Positions 1 through 7,073 of a DNA stretch of 64,000 nucleotides are shown piece by piece. Position numbers and translations under genes: made by a program. Every line of letters starts with the position of its first letter. Within the stretch, counting starts at the first letter, position 1. A model generated the notes under the pieces. It made no database searches. It was not told the DNA's origin and saw only the letters and a list, made by a program, of their open reading frames with translations. The DNA lies in the NCBI GenBank assembly GCA_900759335.1, contig CAAEUX010000088.1:1-64000 (forward strand), read 5' to 3'. The DNA comes from an uncultured Collinsella sp. (GTDB lineage: Bacteria; Actinomycetota; Coriobacteriia; Coriobacteriales; Coriobacteriaceae).

Positions 1-73
1 CAAAGCCGAGCCACCAAATTTATATCAGCTCTCAGAACATGTTTGAGAACGGTGCCTGGAGTACGTGCCCCTA
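1..73. other. Left window edge, no gene seen
   Basis: I see no open reading frame with a plausible start and ribosome binding site here, and no recognisable end of a gene entering from the left. Together with the hairpin at 74-198 and the promoter at 235-285 it forms a non-coding stretch of about 340 bases in front of the first tRNA. Confidence 0.4.
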
Positions 74-198
74 GGGCAGGAATGAGGTTGCTTTCCAACG
101 CATTCCGCAGGGGGCGGCATTATTTTGTAGCGCGAAGCGCGGATCAAAATAATGCCGCATGCTCGAGGACGCGTTGGAAAGCAACCTCATTCCTGCCC
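74..198. repeat. Long nested inverted repeat (28-bp perfect outer arms)
   Basis: Bases 74-101 are the exact reverse complement of 171-198. Inside lies a second perfect pair of 14 bases (114-127 with 145-158), and at the tip a GCGC-GAA-GCGC mini-hairpin at 130-140. The 12 bases on each side between the two stems do not pair. The whole would fold into one rod of about 125 nt as DNA cruciform or RNA. No T-run follows, so it is not a classical terminator. It may be a dispersed palindromic element of this genus or the 3' end of a transcript entering from the left. Confidence 0.75.
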
Positions 199-234
199 GA
201 ACAGGTCAGTCTACCTGCGCATTTACAAATTCGT

Positions 235-285
235 AAACTTTTTTCAAAAAAGTGCTTGCACAGTTCTCGAATCATAGGTTATTAT
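235..285 (+). promoter_or_regulatory. Stable-RNA promoter of tRNA-Leu
   Basis: A T6/A6 palindromic tract ending in AAAAAAGTGC leads straight into a -35 TTGCAC (256-261). It is followed, 18 bp on, by a -10 TATTAT (280-285), about 50 bp before the tRNA. The same AT tract plus TTGC arrangement precedes the tRNA genes at 3771 and 6286. Confidence 0.65.
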
Positions 286-342
286 CTTCCTCGTTGAACG
301 CGCGGGTTCAACAAAGCGAACCGCGAATCAACAACATAGCAT

Positions 343-432
343 GTCGGAGTGGCGGAATTGGCAGACGCGCTAGCTTGAGGTGCTAGTGACCGCTTTTTGG
401 TCATGCGGGTTCAAGTCCCGCCTCCGACACCA
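343..432 (+). tRNA. tRNA-Leu (GAG)
   Basis: The acceptor stem GTCGGAG pairs with CTCCGAC and the 3' CCA is encoded (430-432). The anticodon loop TTGAGGT gives GAG, reading CUC and CUU leucine codons. A long variable arm, with CGC and GCG flanking a T-rich stretch, is typical of tRNA-Leu. The T arm GGGTTCAAGTCCC is intact. Confidence 0.97.
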
Positions 433-442
433 TCGCATTTGA

Positions 443-466
443 GAAGCCTCTTCGGAGGCTTTTTTG
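443..466 (+). terminator. Rho-independent terminator after tRNA-Leu
   Basis: The hairpin AAGCCTC-TTCG-GAGGCTT has a UUCG tetraloop and is followed by a T-run. It closes the single-tRNA transcript before the phosphatase gene. Confidence 0.85.
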
Positions 467-491
467 TTACCGATAGACGGTGAGGTTCACG

Positions 492-2837
492 ATGGAAACG
501 CTTGAGCGCAATGAGTGGGCGGACGTTGCCCAATTGGTCGAGATCACGAGCGATGCTGTCATTATCTGCGAGCTCGACGGAACCATTTTGCATGTAAATA
601 ATCGCTTGCTCGACTTGATGTGCGAGGAGCGTTCCGATGTGATCAACGGGGACGTTAAAGACCTCTTGTACTCGTCGGCTTTTGAACGCGCGACAGAGCA
701 TCGGCTTCCTTTTGAGACCAATGGAACAAAGAGCGAGTTGATGCTCAAGTTAAGTGACGGATCGTTTATTCCCGTCCTGGTTTGTGCAGGCTCGGTTACG
801 CCGCCTCGAATCTTTGGCCGCCGTGCGCCGCGCGTTCTGGTGGCACTCCATAGCATCGAAGAACAGTATTCGCACGACCGTCAGCTCAAGCGTGCGCTTT
901 CGGAGCTTAGAGTGGCGAATAAGCGTCTCTCGGGTACATTGTCGGTCATTATGAGCACGGTGGGCTCCGATGAGCTGCCCAGTTTGTTAGATACCGTTTT
1001 GAATCAGCTTGTAGGAACGCTCGATGCTTCGGGTGCCGCTATCTATTTTTCTGAGAGCGGCGGTTTTAAGCTTTGCGGTGTCTCCAAGGAGCTGCACGAC
1101 AGCTACCTGCCCGAGTTTTTGCCGTATGGCGCTGGCATTCCGACGTATGTTCTTCGCGAGTCGCGTGCCTGTCGCTTGTCGATTCAACAGGACCTTGAGG
1201 GTGATAGGGCTGCTTCCGGTATGTTCATGGACCTGGACAATCGTTCTAAGCACCTGTTGCGCGTGCAGGATATGCCTCCGTACCGCAGCGAGATCTGTCT
1301 TCCCGTTTTTTACGGTACGCAGATCCTTGGCGTGCTGGAAGTTGGTTGGAAGCGCCCTCAGGCACCGCTCTCTTATGACGTTAATGTACTCGAGGTCATT
1401 TGCGATTACCTGTCTATTCAGCTGGTCGGCATGGCATCGAGCCTTCGCTCTCGTCGCACGGCCGAGCTCGGCCGCTCGCTCAATGTCTTACGTGATGAGT
1501 TGTTTACCTTTCTAGACGATTCCGCCGCGGCTACCCAGGCGGTATCGTCCGAGATTTGCAATATGCTCAACTGCCATTTTTGCCCTGTTGAGTATGACGC
1601 CAGTCTGGACTCTTACGTCATAGATTTCGAAGGCGGCAGTCGCGTTGCTTTGCCGGACGATCCCGAGAAGCTTTTCTTTTCCACGACGGCGCCAGCGGCA
1701 CGTCTGGGGGCTGGCCCTGATGGCTTTGAGGCATCTGTTTTGGGCGGTACGAGCGCCGAGGACCTTAAACACGTCCGTATAACTCGCGTTGACGAATCGA
1801 TGCCTATGGGAGGCTGGCTTAGGGCGCATGGTCTGCCTTGCCAGGGTCTCTACGTCGACACCGGCATCGAGGCGGGGCGCCCGCGCTCTGAGAGTGATGG
1901 CAGGCACAGCAGCGACGCGATCGTTCCTGCTTCTGTTGCGAAAGGCCCGGCGACGCGCGCGCTGCTGCTTCGTGACGGTAGTCAAGAGCCGATTGATGAC
2001 CTTGAATATGACTACTTGGTGCACTTGGCGCATGACTTTGAACTGATCTACGAGGGCGAATCTCAAAAGCGCGAGGAGCGCCATATCGCTCAGACCCTCC
2101 AGATTGGCATGAGAAATTCGCTTGGTGACGTTCCGGGTATCGCGACCGATTCGGTATACCTTTCGGCAACGAATTCGGCGTTGGTCGGCGGCGACTTTTA
2201 TACGCTCGTCCGTCTTCCCGACGATTGCGCCGTTATGATTTTGGGCGATGTATCCGGCAAAGGAATCGAGGCGGCGTCGATGTCAGCGCTCGTCAAGACG
2301 GCGCTGACGGCCTATGCCTGGGAGGGTGCGGGGCCCGCCCGTATGGCCCGCTCGCTCAATAGCATGCTCATGGGCTTTTCGAGAGTCGAGACGTTCGTGA
2401 CGGCGTTTATCGCCAAGATTGATCTTAAAGCGGGTCGCGCTACCTATTGCTCTGCGGGACATCCTCCCACTATGGTCATTAGACCGTCGTCGACGCCGCT
2501 TGGCGGTGGAGAAACCCGAGGGGGAGAAGTGGAGCTCCTTGGGTGCCAATCGGGCGTGATCGGTGCCTTTGAGAGCATGGTGTACGAGACAGGCGTGTTT
2601 ACGTTCGCTCCTGGTGACATGCTATTCATGTATACCGACGGAACAATCGAAGCACGTGATCGCTCGGGTGCTTTCTTTGGCGAGCAGCGCCTTCGTGACC
2701 TTCTGCTCTCTGTCTCGGGTGAGGGCGTATCGGGAATCTGCGGTAAGGTCTTGGGAGAGCTTGACCGCTTTACCGAGTCGGCGCTGGACGATGACATCGC
2801 GCTGGTTTCCCTTGAGTTTTTACGGGGTCGATCGTAG
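492..2837 (+). CDS. SpoIIE/RsbU-type PP2C serine phosphatase with PAS and GAF domains
   Basis: A 781-residue signalling protein. Residues about 10-110 read as a PAS sensor, starting ITSDAVIICELDGT. About 155-310 form a GAF domain. The last 230 residues are a SpoIIE-type PP2C phosphatase with metal-binding aspartates in GGDFYTL (near 568), LGDVSGKG (near 585), MYTDGT (near 715) and DDDIAL (near 766). No transmembrane segment is seen, so it should be a cytosolic sensor. In this family such enzymes dephosphorylate a STAS-domain anti-anti-sigma factor, and the next gene encodes a STAS protein. I chose ATG 492 because GGTGAGG lies just upstream; a GTG at 480 is in frame but lacks a binding site. 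The signal and the final sigma-factor target cannot be read from this window. Confidence 0.9.
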   Translation: METLERNEWADVAQLVEITSDAVIICELDGTILHVNNRLLDLMCEERSDVINGDVKDLLYSSAFERATEHRLPFETNGTKSELMLKLSDGSFIPVLVCAGSVTPPRIFGRRAPRVLVALHSIEEQYSHDRQLKRALSELRVANKRLSGTLSVIMSTVGSDELPSLLDTVLNQLVGTLDASGAAIYFSESGGFKLCGVSKELHDSYLPEFLPYGAGIPTYVLRESRACRLSIQQDLEGDRAASGMFMDLDNRSKHLLRVQDMPPYRSEICLPVFYGTQILGVLEVGWKRPQAPLSYDVNVLEVICDYLSIQLVGMASSLRSRRTAELGRSLNVLRDELFTFLDDSAAATQAVSSEICNMLNCHFCPVEYDASLDSYVIDFEGGSRVALPDDPEKLFFSTTAPAARLGAGPDGFEASVLGGTSAEDLKHVRITRVDESMPMGGWLRAHGLPCQGLYVDTGIEAGRPRSESDGRHSSDAIVPASVAKGPATRALLLRDGSQEPIDDLEYDYLVHLAHDFELIYEGESQKREERHIAQTLQIGMRNSLGDVPGIATDSVYLSATNSALVGGDFYTLVRLPDDCAVMILGDVSGKGIEAASMSALVKTALTAYAWEGAGPARMARSLNSMLMGFSRVETFVTAFIAKIDLKAGRATYCSAGHPPTMVIRPSSTPLGGGETRGGEVELLGCQSGVIGAFESMVYETGVFTFAPGDMLFMYTDGTIEARDRSGAFFGEQRLRDLLLSVSGEGVSGICGKVLGELDRFTESALDDDIALVSLEFLRGRS

Positions 2838-2918
2838 ACCGCGATGCTTGACGGGCAAAATCTGCGCGGTTGCAGATACGTATGCATCGAGCGAGCTCTT
2901 TTGGGGAACCATGGTCGT

Positions 2919-3665
2919 ATGAATGAGTGGAATGACATAGCGGTTCTGACGCCACCGGGTGATGTCGACATCGCCTCGGTGTCCGTGCTGCGCCGACGGT
3001 TGGATAATTTGATCGACCGGGGCGTGCGTCGCGTTGTCATCAATTGCCAAGCTGTGGGCTTTATCGACTCGACGGGTTTGGCGTTTTTGCTTACACGCGC
3101 CAGAGAGCTCATGAGGCGAGAGGGCCTGCTTTCGCTCGTTAACGCCTCCGATGAGGTCATTCGCTTTTTGGAGATTGCCCGACTTGTCGACATCCTTCAT
3201 GTTGCGGGTCCGGCGCGTGAGTCGATTCCCGCTATTCCGGTGGGAGAGTTGCCACGATGGAGCAAGAGCATCGAAGTGCAGCGAGGTATCGAGAATCTCC
3301 CGTATTATCGGCACCGTGTGGCCGAGCTTCTCGAATCACTTCCCCTGAGGCGTGATGAACGTTATGACGTCGCATTGGCGCTGGGGGAGGCATTGGGTAA
3401 CGCGTATGACCATGCGGGCGGTGTTGGCTGTATCCTGACGGTTCAGGCCTACGGGGACCGTGTTGTGCTCGAGGTGCTTGATCGGGGCGCTGGCTATTCT
3501 ATCGATGGGGCGAGCGAGCCGGTGGCATCCGAGGAACGCGGACGTGGTATCAAGCTTATGCGCATGCTCGTCGATAATGTGGAGGTTGCCCGTCGCACGG
3601 ATGGTGCCGGCACACGCGTTCGGATGGTGAAGCTGTTTAGCTCGGCATTGGAATCGTGCGCTTAG
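2919..3665 (+). CDS. STAS domain fused to an RsbW-like HATPase (antagonist/anti-sigma kinase fusion)
   Basis: A 248-residue protein with two partner-switching modules in one chain. Residues 1-100 are a STAS anti-anti-sigma domain with the phosphorylatable serine in FIDSTGLAF (near 51). Residues about 115-245 are a GHKL ATPase of the anti-sigma kinase type, with an N-box around EALGNAYDHA (near 156) and G-boxes DRGAGY and ERGRGIKLM. RsbV- and RsbW-like functions are usually on separate proteins, so the fusion suggests an intramolecular switch reset by the phosphatase just upstream. ATG 2919 begins right at the STAS fold and has GGGG upstream. An in-frame ATG at 2844 would add 25 residues of no evident domain. 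No sigma factor is encoded nearby. Confidence 0.85.
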   Translation: MNEWNDIAVLTPPGDVDIASVSVLRRRLDNLIDRGVRRVVINCQAVGFIDSTGLAFLLTRARELMRREGLLSLVNASDEVIRFLEIARLVDILHVAGPARESIPAIPVGELPRWSKSIEVQRGIENLPYYRHRVAELLESLPLRRDERYDVALALGEALGNAYDHAGGVGCILTVQAYGDRVVLEVLDRGAGYSIDGASEPVASEERGRGIKLMRMLVDNVEVARRTDGAGTRVRMVKLFSSALESCA

Positions 3666-3709
3666 CGCTTTGGGTTGACATGATTTCCCTGCGTGAACTT
3701 GCTTTGAGC

Positions 3710-3758
3710 AACTTTTTTGAAAAAAGTACTTGCGTCTTTTGGATAACTCGCGTAAATT
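3710..3758 (+). promoter_or_regulatory. Stable-RNA promoter of the tRNA-Gly/Cys/Gly cluster
   Basis: The tract AACTTTTTTGAAAAAAGTAC runs into a -35 TTGCGT (3730-3735), followed after 17 bp by a -10 TAAATT (3753-3758). It is nearly identical in layout to the promoters before tRNA-Leu and before the third tRNA-Gly. Confidence 0.7.
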
Positions 3759-3770
3759 AATAACCCGCAA

Positions 3771-3846
3771 GCGGACATGGCTCAGTTGGTAGAGCACAAC
3801 CTTGCCAAGGTTGGGGTCGCGGGTTCGAGCCCCGTTGTCCGCTCCA
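3771..3846 (+). tRNA. tRNA-Gly (GCC), copy 1
   Basis: The acceptor stem GCGGACA/TGTCCGC, the anticodon loop TTGCCAA (GCC) and the T arm GGGTTCGAGCCCC are intact, and the 3' CCA is encoded. The gene is identical to those at 3998 and 6286. Confidence 0.97.
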
Positions 3847-3856
3847 TTGCATTTCC

Positions 3857-3880
3857 GGACCGTTCTTAACGGTCCTTTTT
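3857..3880 (+). terminator. Terminator-like hairpin between tRNA-Gly and tRNA-Cys
   Basis: GGACCGTT-CTT-AACGGTCC followed by five T. It starts right behind the tRNA and may serve in 3' end formation as well as termination. Confidence 0.7.
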
Positions 3881-3881
3881 C

Positions 3882-3955
3882 GGCGAAGTGGCCAAGTGGT
3901 AAGGCAGAGGCCTGCAAAGCCTTTACCCCCGGTTCGAATCCGGGCTTCGCCTCCA
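3882..3955 (+). tRNA. tRNA-Cys (GCA)
   Basis: The acceptor stem GGCGAAG pairs with CTTCGCC. The anticodon loop CTGCAAA gives GCA. The T arm CGGTTCGAATCCG and an encoded CCA are present. It is the only cysteine tRNA in the window. Confidence 0.96.
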
Positions 3956-3964
3956 GGCAACATC

Positions 3965-3991
3965 CGGGCGCTCCGGCGCCCGTTTTGTTTT
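3965..3991 (+). terminator. Terminator-like hairpin after tRNA-Cys
   Basis: CGGGCGC-TCCG-GCGCCCG is a strong GC stem followed by TTTTGTTTT, just upstream of the second tRNA-Gly. Confidence 0.75.
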
Positions 3992-3997
3992 ACATAT

Positions 3998-4073
3998 GCG
4001 GACATGGCTCAGTTGGTAGAGCACAACCTTGCCAAGGTTGGGGTCGCGGGTTCGAGCCCCGTTGTCCGCTCCA
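3998..4073 (+). tRNA. tRNA-Gly (GCC), copy 2
   Basis: Same 76-nt sequence as copy 1, with anticodon GCC and encoded CCA. It is third in the tRNA-Gly/Cys/Gly array. Confidence 0.97.
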
Positions 4074-4081
4074 ACTATCTT

Positions 4082-4108
4082 ACGCGGTTCTAACGAACCG
4101 CGTTTTTT
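4082..4108 (+). terminator. Terminator of the tRNA cluster
   Basis: ACGCGGTTC-TAAC-GAACCGCGT followed by six T closes the Gly-Cys-Gly tRNA array. Confidence 0.85.
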
Positions 4109-4410
4109 GTTGACGCTGCGCGAGCCCCGGGCACCCCATCTTGCCCCCTCAATCGTCGGTCGCGTACATAAAGTACGCTTCCCTCCTCTTTCGCGGCAAC
4201 CTGGGGCACCCGGAGCCCGCTCGCTGTTGTGGCCGGGGGAGTGAGTCTTCCGTTCTTTTCACTAATCGATCGATTCGTCCCAGGAGGCTCGAGCCCGAGA
4301 GGGAGCGAGCGTTTTGGGGTGTGGCTGTGGCGTTGTTTGCCTCGAATGACAGCTTTGGGCGTATCATCGTGGGCATCTCGCAAAACCTCGTTGCAAGGGA
4401 GGCTCACCCC
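4109..4410. other. Leader region of the alpha-glucosidase gene with a long imperfect hairpin
   Basis: No gene is seen in these 300 bases. From about 4119 to 4232 the sequence folds back on itself. GAGCCCCGGGC, CCCCA and TTGCC on the left pair with GGCAA, TGGGG and CCCGGAGC on the right, and GCGTAC-ATAAA-GTACGC sits at the tip. A perfect 12-bp palindrome AATCGATCGATT lies at 4264-4275 with a central CG, as LacI-family operators have. It may be the control site of the glycosidase, but I see no regulator gene beside it. Confidence 0.4.
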
Positions 4411-6144
4411 ATGGCTGCAGAAAAGTCCTCTTCGCGCTCATGGATGTCCGATGCCGCGATCTATCAGATCTACCCGCGTTCGTTTAAGGATTCGACCGGT
4501 TCGGGTCTGGGCGATATCGCGGGCATTACCCAGCAGATGGACTATCTTGAGCGGCTGGGCATCGAGGCCATCTGGCTGAGCCCGTTTTACCCTTCGCCTC
4601 TTGTCGATGGCGGCTATGATGTGGCGGACTACTGCGATGTCGACCCACGTCTCGGCTCGCTTGACGACTTCGATGACATGATCGCTGCGGCTCACGCGCG
4701 CGGCATCAAGGTCATCGTCGATATCGTGCCCAACCATTCATCCAACCAGCACCCCTGGTTCAAAGCCGCTCTTGCCGCCGGCCCCGGATCGCCCGAGCGC
4801 GCCCGTTATATCTTCCGCGATGGTCGCGGCGAGCATGGCGAGCTGCCTCCCACCAATTGGAATGCCAACTTTGGCGGCCCCGCCTGGACGCGTGTTGCGG
4901 ACGGTCAATGGTATCTGCACATGTTTACGCCCGAGCAGCCGGACTTTGACTGGTCATGCCCCGAGGTTCACGCGTTCTTTTGCGACGTCCTGGCGTTTTG
5001 GAGCGATCGAGGCGTCGATGGCTTTCGCATCGATGTGGCGCACGGTCTCGCCAAGGATCTCGACCGCGATGACCTCGACCGATGGCATCTCGCCGAGGGC
5101 GATGACATGGTTGACGACGGCACCCATCCGCTGTGGGACCGCAACGAGGTCCACGAGATCTATCGCGAGTGGCGCCGCGTGTTCGACCGCTATAATCCGC
5201 CGCGCAGCGCCGTTGCCGAGGCGTGGGTGCTGCCTGAGCGCCAGTATCTCTATGCGCGTCCCAGCGAGCTTGGCCAGACATTCAACTTTGAGTTTGCCAA
5301 GGCCACTTGGACCTATGATGACATGCACGCTGCAATCGAGGAGGGCTTGAAGGCAGCTATCGAATCCGATTCCGCCTCGACCTGGGTACTCTCCAACCAC
5401 GACGTGCCGCGCGTGGCGACGCGCTATGCCCTGCCGCAAATCAAGGCGACGCGCTACCACCAGATTGCGCTCGACTGGCTCTTACGCGACGGGTCGTCTT
5501 ATGACGAGGACCGTGAACTCGGCGAGCGCCGCGCGCGGGCGGCCCTTTTGCTTGAACTGGCGCTTCCGGGCTCGGCATACGTGTATCAGGGTGAGGAGCT
5601 CGGTCTTTTTGAGGTGGCTGATATCCCGTGGACTGCACTCGAAGATCCCAGTGCAACCAATACGCGCGGACCGAAGCGCGAGAAGGGGCGCGACGGCTGT
5701 CGTGTGCCCCTGCCGTGGGTAGCGGCGGACGATCCCGCGCAGGGCGGATCGTTTGGGTTTTCGCCGGCGGACGCTGATGCGGCGCCCCATCTGCCGCAGC
5801 CTGCATGGTTTTCCGATTATGCTGCCGATAGGGAAGAAACGGACCCGACATCGATGCTTGCGCTCTATCGTGACGCCCTCTGGCTGCGGCGCAAGCTGCG
5901 CGGGTGCGCCAACGATCTTGCGTGGCTCGATCTTGACGGGCGCACCGGTCTTGCGGATGGTGCCGAGGGCGCTGAGGGCGGCGTCATCGCCTATCGCCGC
6001 GATAACGGCTGGGCGTGCGTGACGAACTTCGGTGCAGCACCCGTGGAGCTGCCGGCGGGCAGGGTCCTGCTCACCTCATCAGCGCTTGCAGACGGCAGAC
6101 TCGCGCAGGACAGCTCTGCCTGGATCATGCTCGGTGAGATGTAA
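4411..6144 (+). CDS. GH13 alpha-glucosidase (oligo-1,6-glucosidase type)
   Basis: A 577-residue cytosolic glycoside hydrolase of family 13 that releases glucose from alpha-glucosides. The TIM barrel starts at IYQIYPRSFKDS. The nucleophile aspartate is in GFRIDVAH (near 208), the acid/base glutamate in AVAEAWV (near 270), and the third carboxylate in LSNHDVPR (near 331). The length and the loop GDIAGITQQMDYLERLG fit actinobacterial alpha-glucosidases (GH13_30-like). ATG 4411 follows AAGGGAGGCTCACCCC. An open frame runs 90 codons further upstream, but through the leader hairpin, so I do not count it. The gene stands alone between two tRNA loci without a transporter. Exact substrate preference (maltose, isomaltose, sucrose, trehalose) cannot be read. 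Confidence 0.9.
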   Translation: MAAEKSSSRSWMSDAAIYQIYPRSFKDSTGSGLGDIAGITQQMDYLERLGIEAIWLSPFYPSPLVDGGYDVADYCDVDPRLGSLDDFDDMIAAAHARGIKVIVDIVPNHSSNQHPWFKAALAAGPGSPERARYIFRDGRGEHGELPPTNWNANFGGPAWTRVADGQWYLHMFTPEQPDFDWSCPEVHAFFCDVLAFWSDRGVDGFRIDVAHGLAKDLDRDDLDRWHLAEGDDMVDDGTHPLWDRNEVHEIYREWRRVFDRYNPPRSAVAEAWVLPERQYLYARPSELGQTFNFEFAKATWTYDDMHAAIEEGLKAAIESDSASTWVLSNHDVPRVATRYALPQIKATRYHQIALDWLLRDGSSYDEDRELGERRARAALLLELALPGSAYVYQGEELGLFEVADIPWTALEDPSATNTRGPKREKGRDGCRVPLPWVAADDPAQGGSFGFSPADADAAPHLPQPAWFSDYAADREETDPTSMLALYRDALWLRRKLRGCANDLAWLDLDGRTGLADGAEGAEGGVIAYRRDNGWACVTNFGAAPVELPAGRVLLTSSALADGRLAQDSSAWIMLGEM

Positions 6145-6225
6145 GGGCCTCTTGCGGCGAGTTTGCGTTTGCCTGCGCCTTCCGTGGTGGCTGATGTCTT
6201 CGCGAGGTTCGCGAGGGCGTCGCAA

Positions 6226-6273
6226 AACTTTTCAAAAAAAGTTCTTGCATAGGATGCGGGCATCACGTAAGAT
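6226..6273 (+). promoter_or_regulatory. Stable-RNA promoter of tRNA-Gly/tRNA-Val
   Basis: AACTTTTCAAAAAAAGTTC leads into a -35 TTGCAT (6245-6250), followed after 17 bp by a -10 TAAGAT (6268-6273), 13 bp before the tRNA. It is the third example of this promoter form in the first 6.3 kb. Confidence 0.7.
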
Positions 6274-6285
6274 TAATCCTCGTAA

Positions 6286-6361
6286 GCGGACATGGCTCAG
6301 TTGGTAGAGCACAACCTTGCCAAGGTTGGGGTCGCGGGTTCGAGCCCCGTTGTCCGCTCCA
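6286..6361 (+). tRNA. tRNA-Gly (GCC), copy 3
   Basis: Identical 76-nt gene to copies 1 and 2, with encoded CCA. It is separated from them by the glycosidase gene but has the same promoter type, which suggests local duplication of a promoter-tRNA unit. Confidence 0.97.
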
Positions 6362-6364
6362 TTT

Positions 6365-6439
6365 GGGCGTTTAGCTCAGGGGGAGAGCGCTTCCCTGACA
6401 CGGAAGAGGTCAGAAGTTCAAATCTTCTAACGCCCACCA
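6365..6439 (+). tRNA. tRNA-Val (GAC)
   Basis: The acceptor stem GGGCGTT pairs with AACGCCC. The anticodon loop CTGACAC gives GAC. The T arm AGTTCAAATCT is intact and the CCA is encoded. It lies 3 bases behind the third tRNA-Gly, so the two are surely co-transcribed. Confidence 0.96.
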
Positions 6440-6447
6440 AATGTTCG

Positions 6448-6486
6448 CAGCTCAGAGGCTATGTCCTCTGGGCTGTTTTGTTTTTT
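6448..6486 (+). terminator. Terminator of tRNA-Gly/Val
   Basis: CAGCTCAGAGG and CCTCTGGGCTG form a strong stem around a six-base loop, followed by TTTTGTTTTTT. Confidence 0.85.
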
Positions 6487-7073
6487 GCCACCAAGCGCGC
6501 CGCCAAATAAGTCATCAAATATTGATCCAAGGTCCCTACGCGATGGTCTTCGCATCCCGTAGAGGTGCCGGCAGATTGCATGTGTCCTGGCCCATCATGA
6601 CCGCAACATGTTGGTCAAGCATAATCTTTTGGATTCTTTTGGCGTGAGCGGCTTGGTTTTGGTGCTATTTGGCGGCGGCACGGTTGAGGGGGTTTCAAAA
6701 CTGCTGTGCAGGTAGTTGGGTTGATAACGTTTTAGCTGTCTGCCAAGAGGCCTTCATTTATAATGCGTCTGCAAATTGACCAATTGCTTTGACCTGCTGA
6801 AACACTATATGTTGTGTTTGACCTAAAAAAAGAATACAGGATATAGATGCCTCTTTGTCGTATGATAGATGACGGACAGAGAACGAGGACCTTATTCGCC
6901 CCATTTGGATGGATCTTTGAGCCCCTTGATTGGCTGCGAGGATTGTCCGCATGAGGGCCTATGGTTATCGAGAACACAGATTGCGCAACGGCGCCGCAAG
7001 ACAGGGCCAAACCCTGCCGGGCATCGTTTGGCTCTGAAGCGCAATGAGGCTACGATGCGAAAGAGGCAAGAGG
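6487..7073. other. Gene-free region upstream of nrdD
   Basis: About 590 bases with no convincing gene. The first half is featureless to me. The second half holds the nrdD promoter with two NrdR-like boxes (6802-6849) and a leader of about 220 nt before the start codon. Short open frames are present but lack ribosome binding sites. Confidence 0.45.
6802..6849 (+). promoter_or_regulatory. nrdD promoter with tandem NrdR boxes
   Basis: Box 1 (6802-6817) reads ACACTATATGTTGTGT, very close to the known NrdR consensus. Box 2 (6834-6849, ATACAGGATATAGATG) is degenerate but keeps the core positions and starts 32 bp, three helical turns, after box 1, the usual NrdR spacing. A -35 TTGACC (6818-6823) and a -10 TATAGA (6842-6847) with an 18-bp spacer overlap the boxes, so binding would block the polymerase. 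NrdR represses ribonucleotide reductase genes when dATP is high. No nrdR gene is in this window. Confidence 0.75.

Noticed and set aside
43..297. Short frame through the first hairpin
   Set aside because: It translates the inverted repeat and the tRNA promoter, has no ribosome binding site, and so is not a gene.
4109..4410. 90-codon N-terminal extension of the alpha-glucosidase
   Set aside because: It would run through the tRNA terminator side and the leader hairpin. The start at 4411 has a good ribosome binding site and begins at the enzyme fold.
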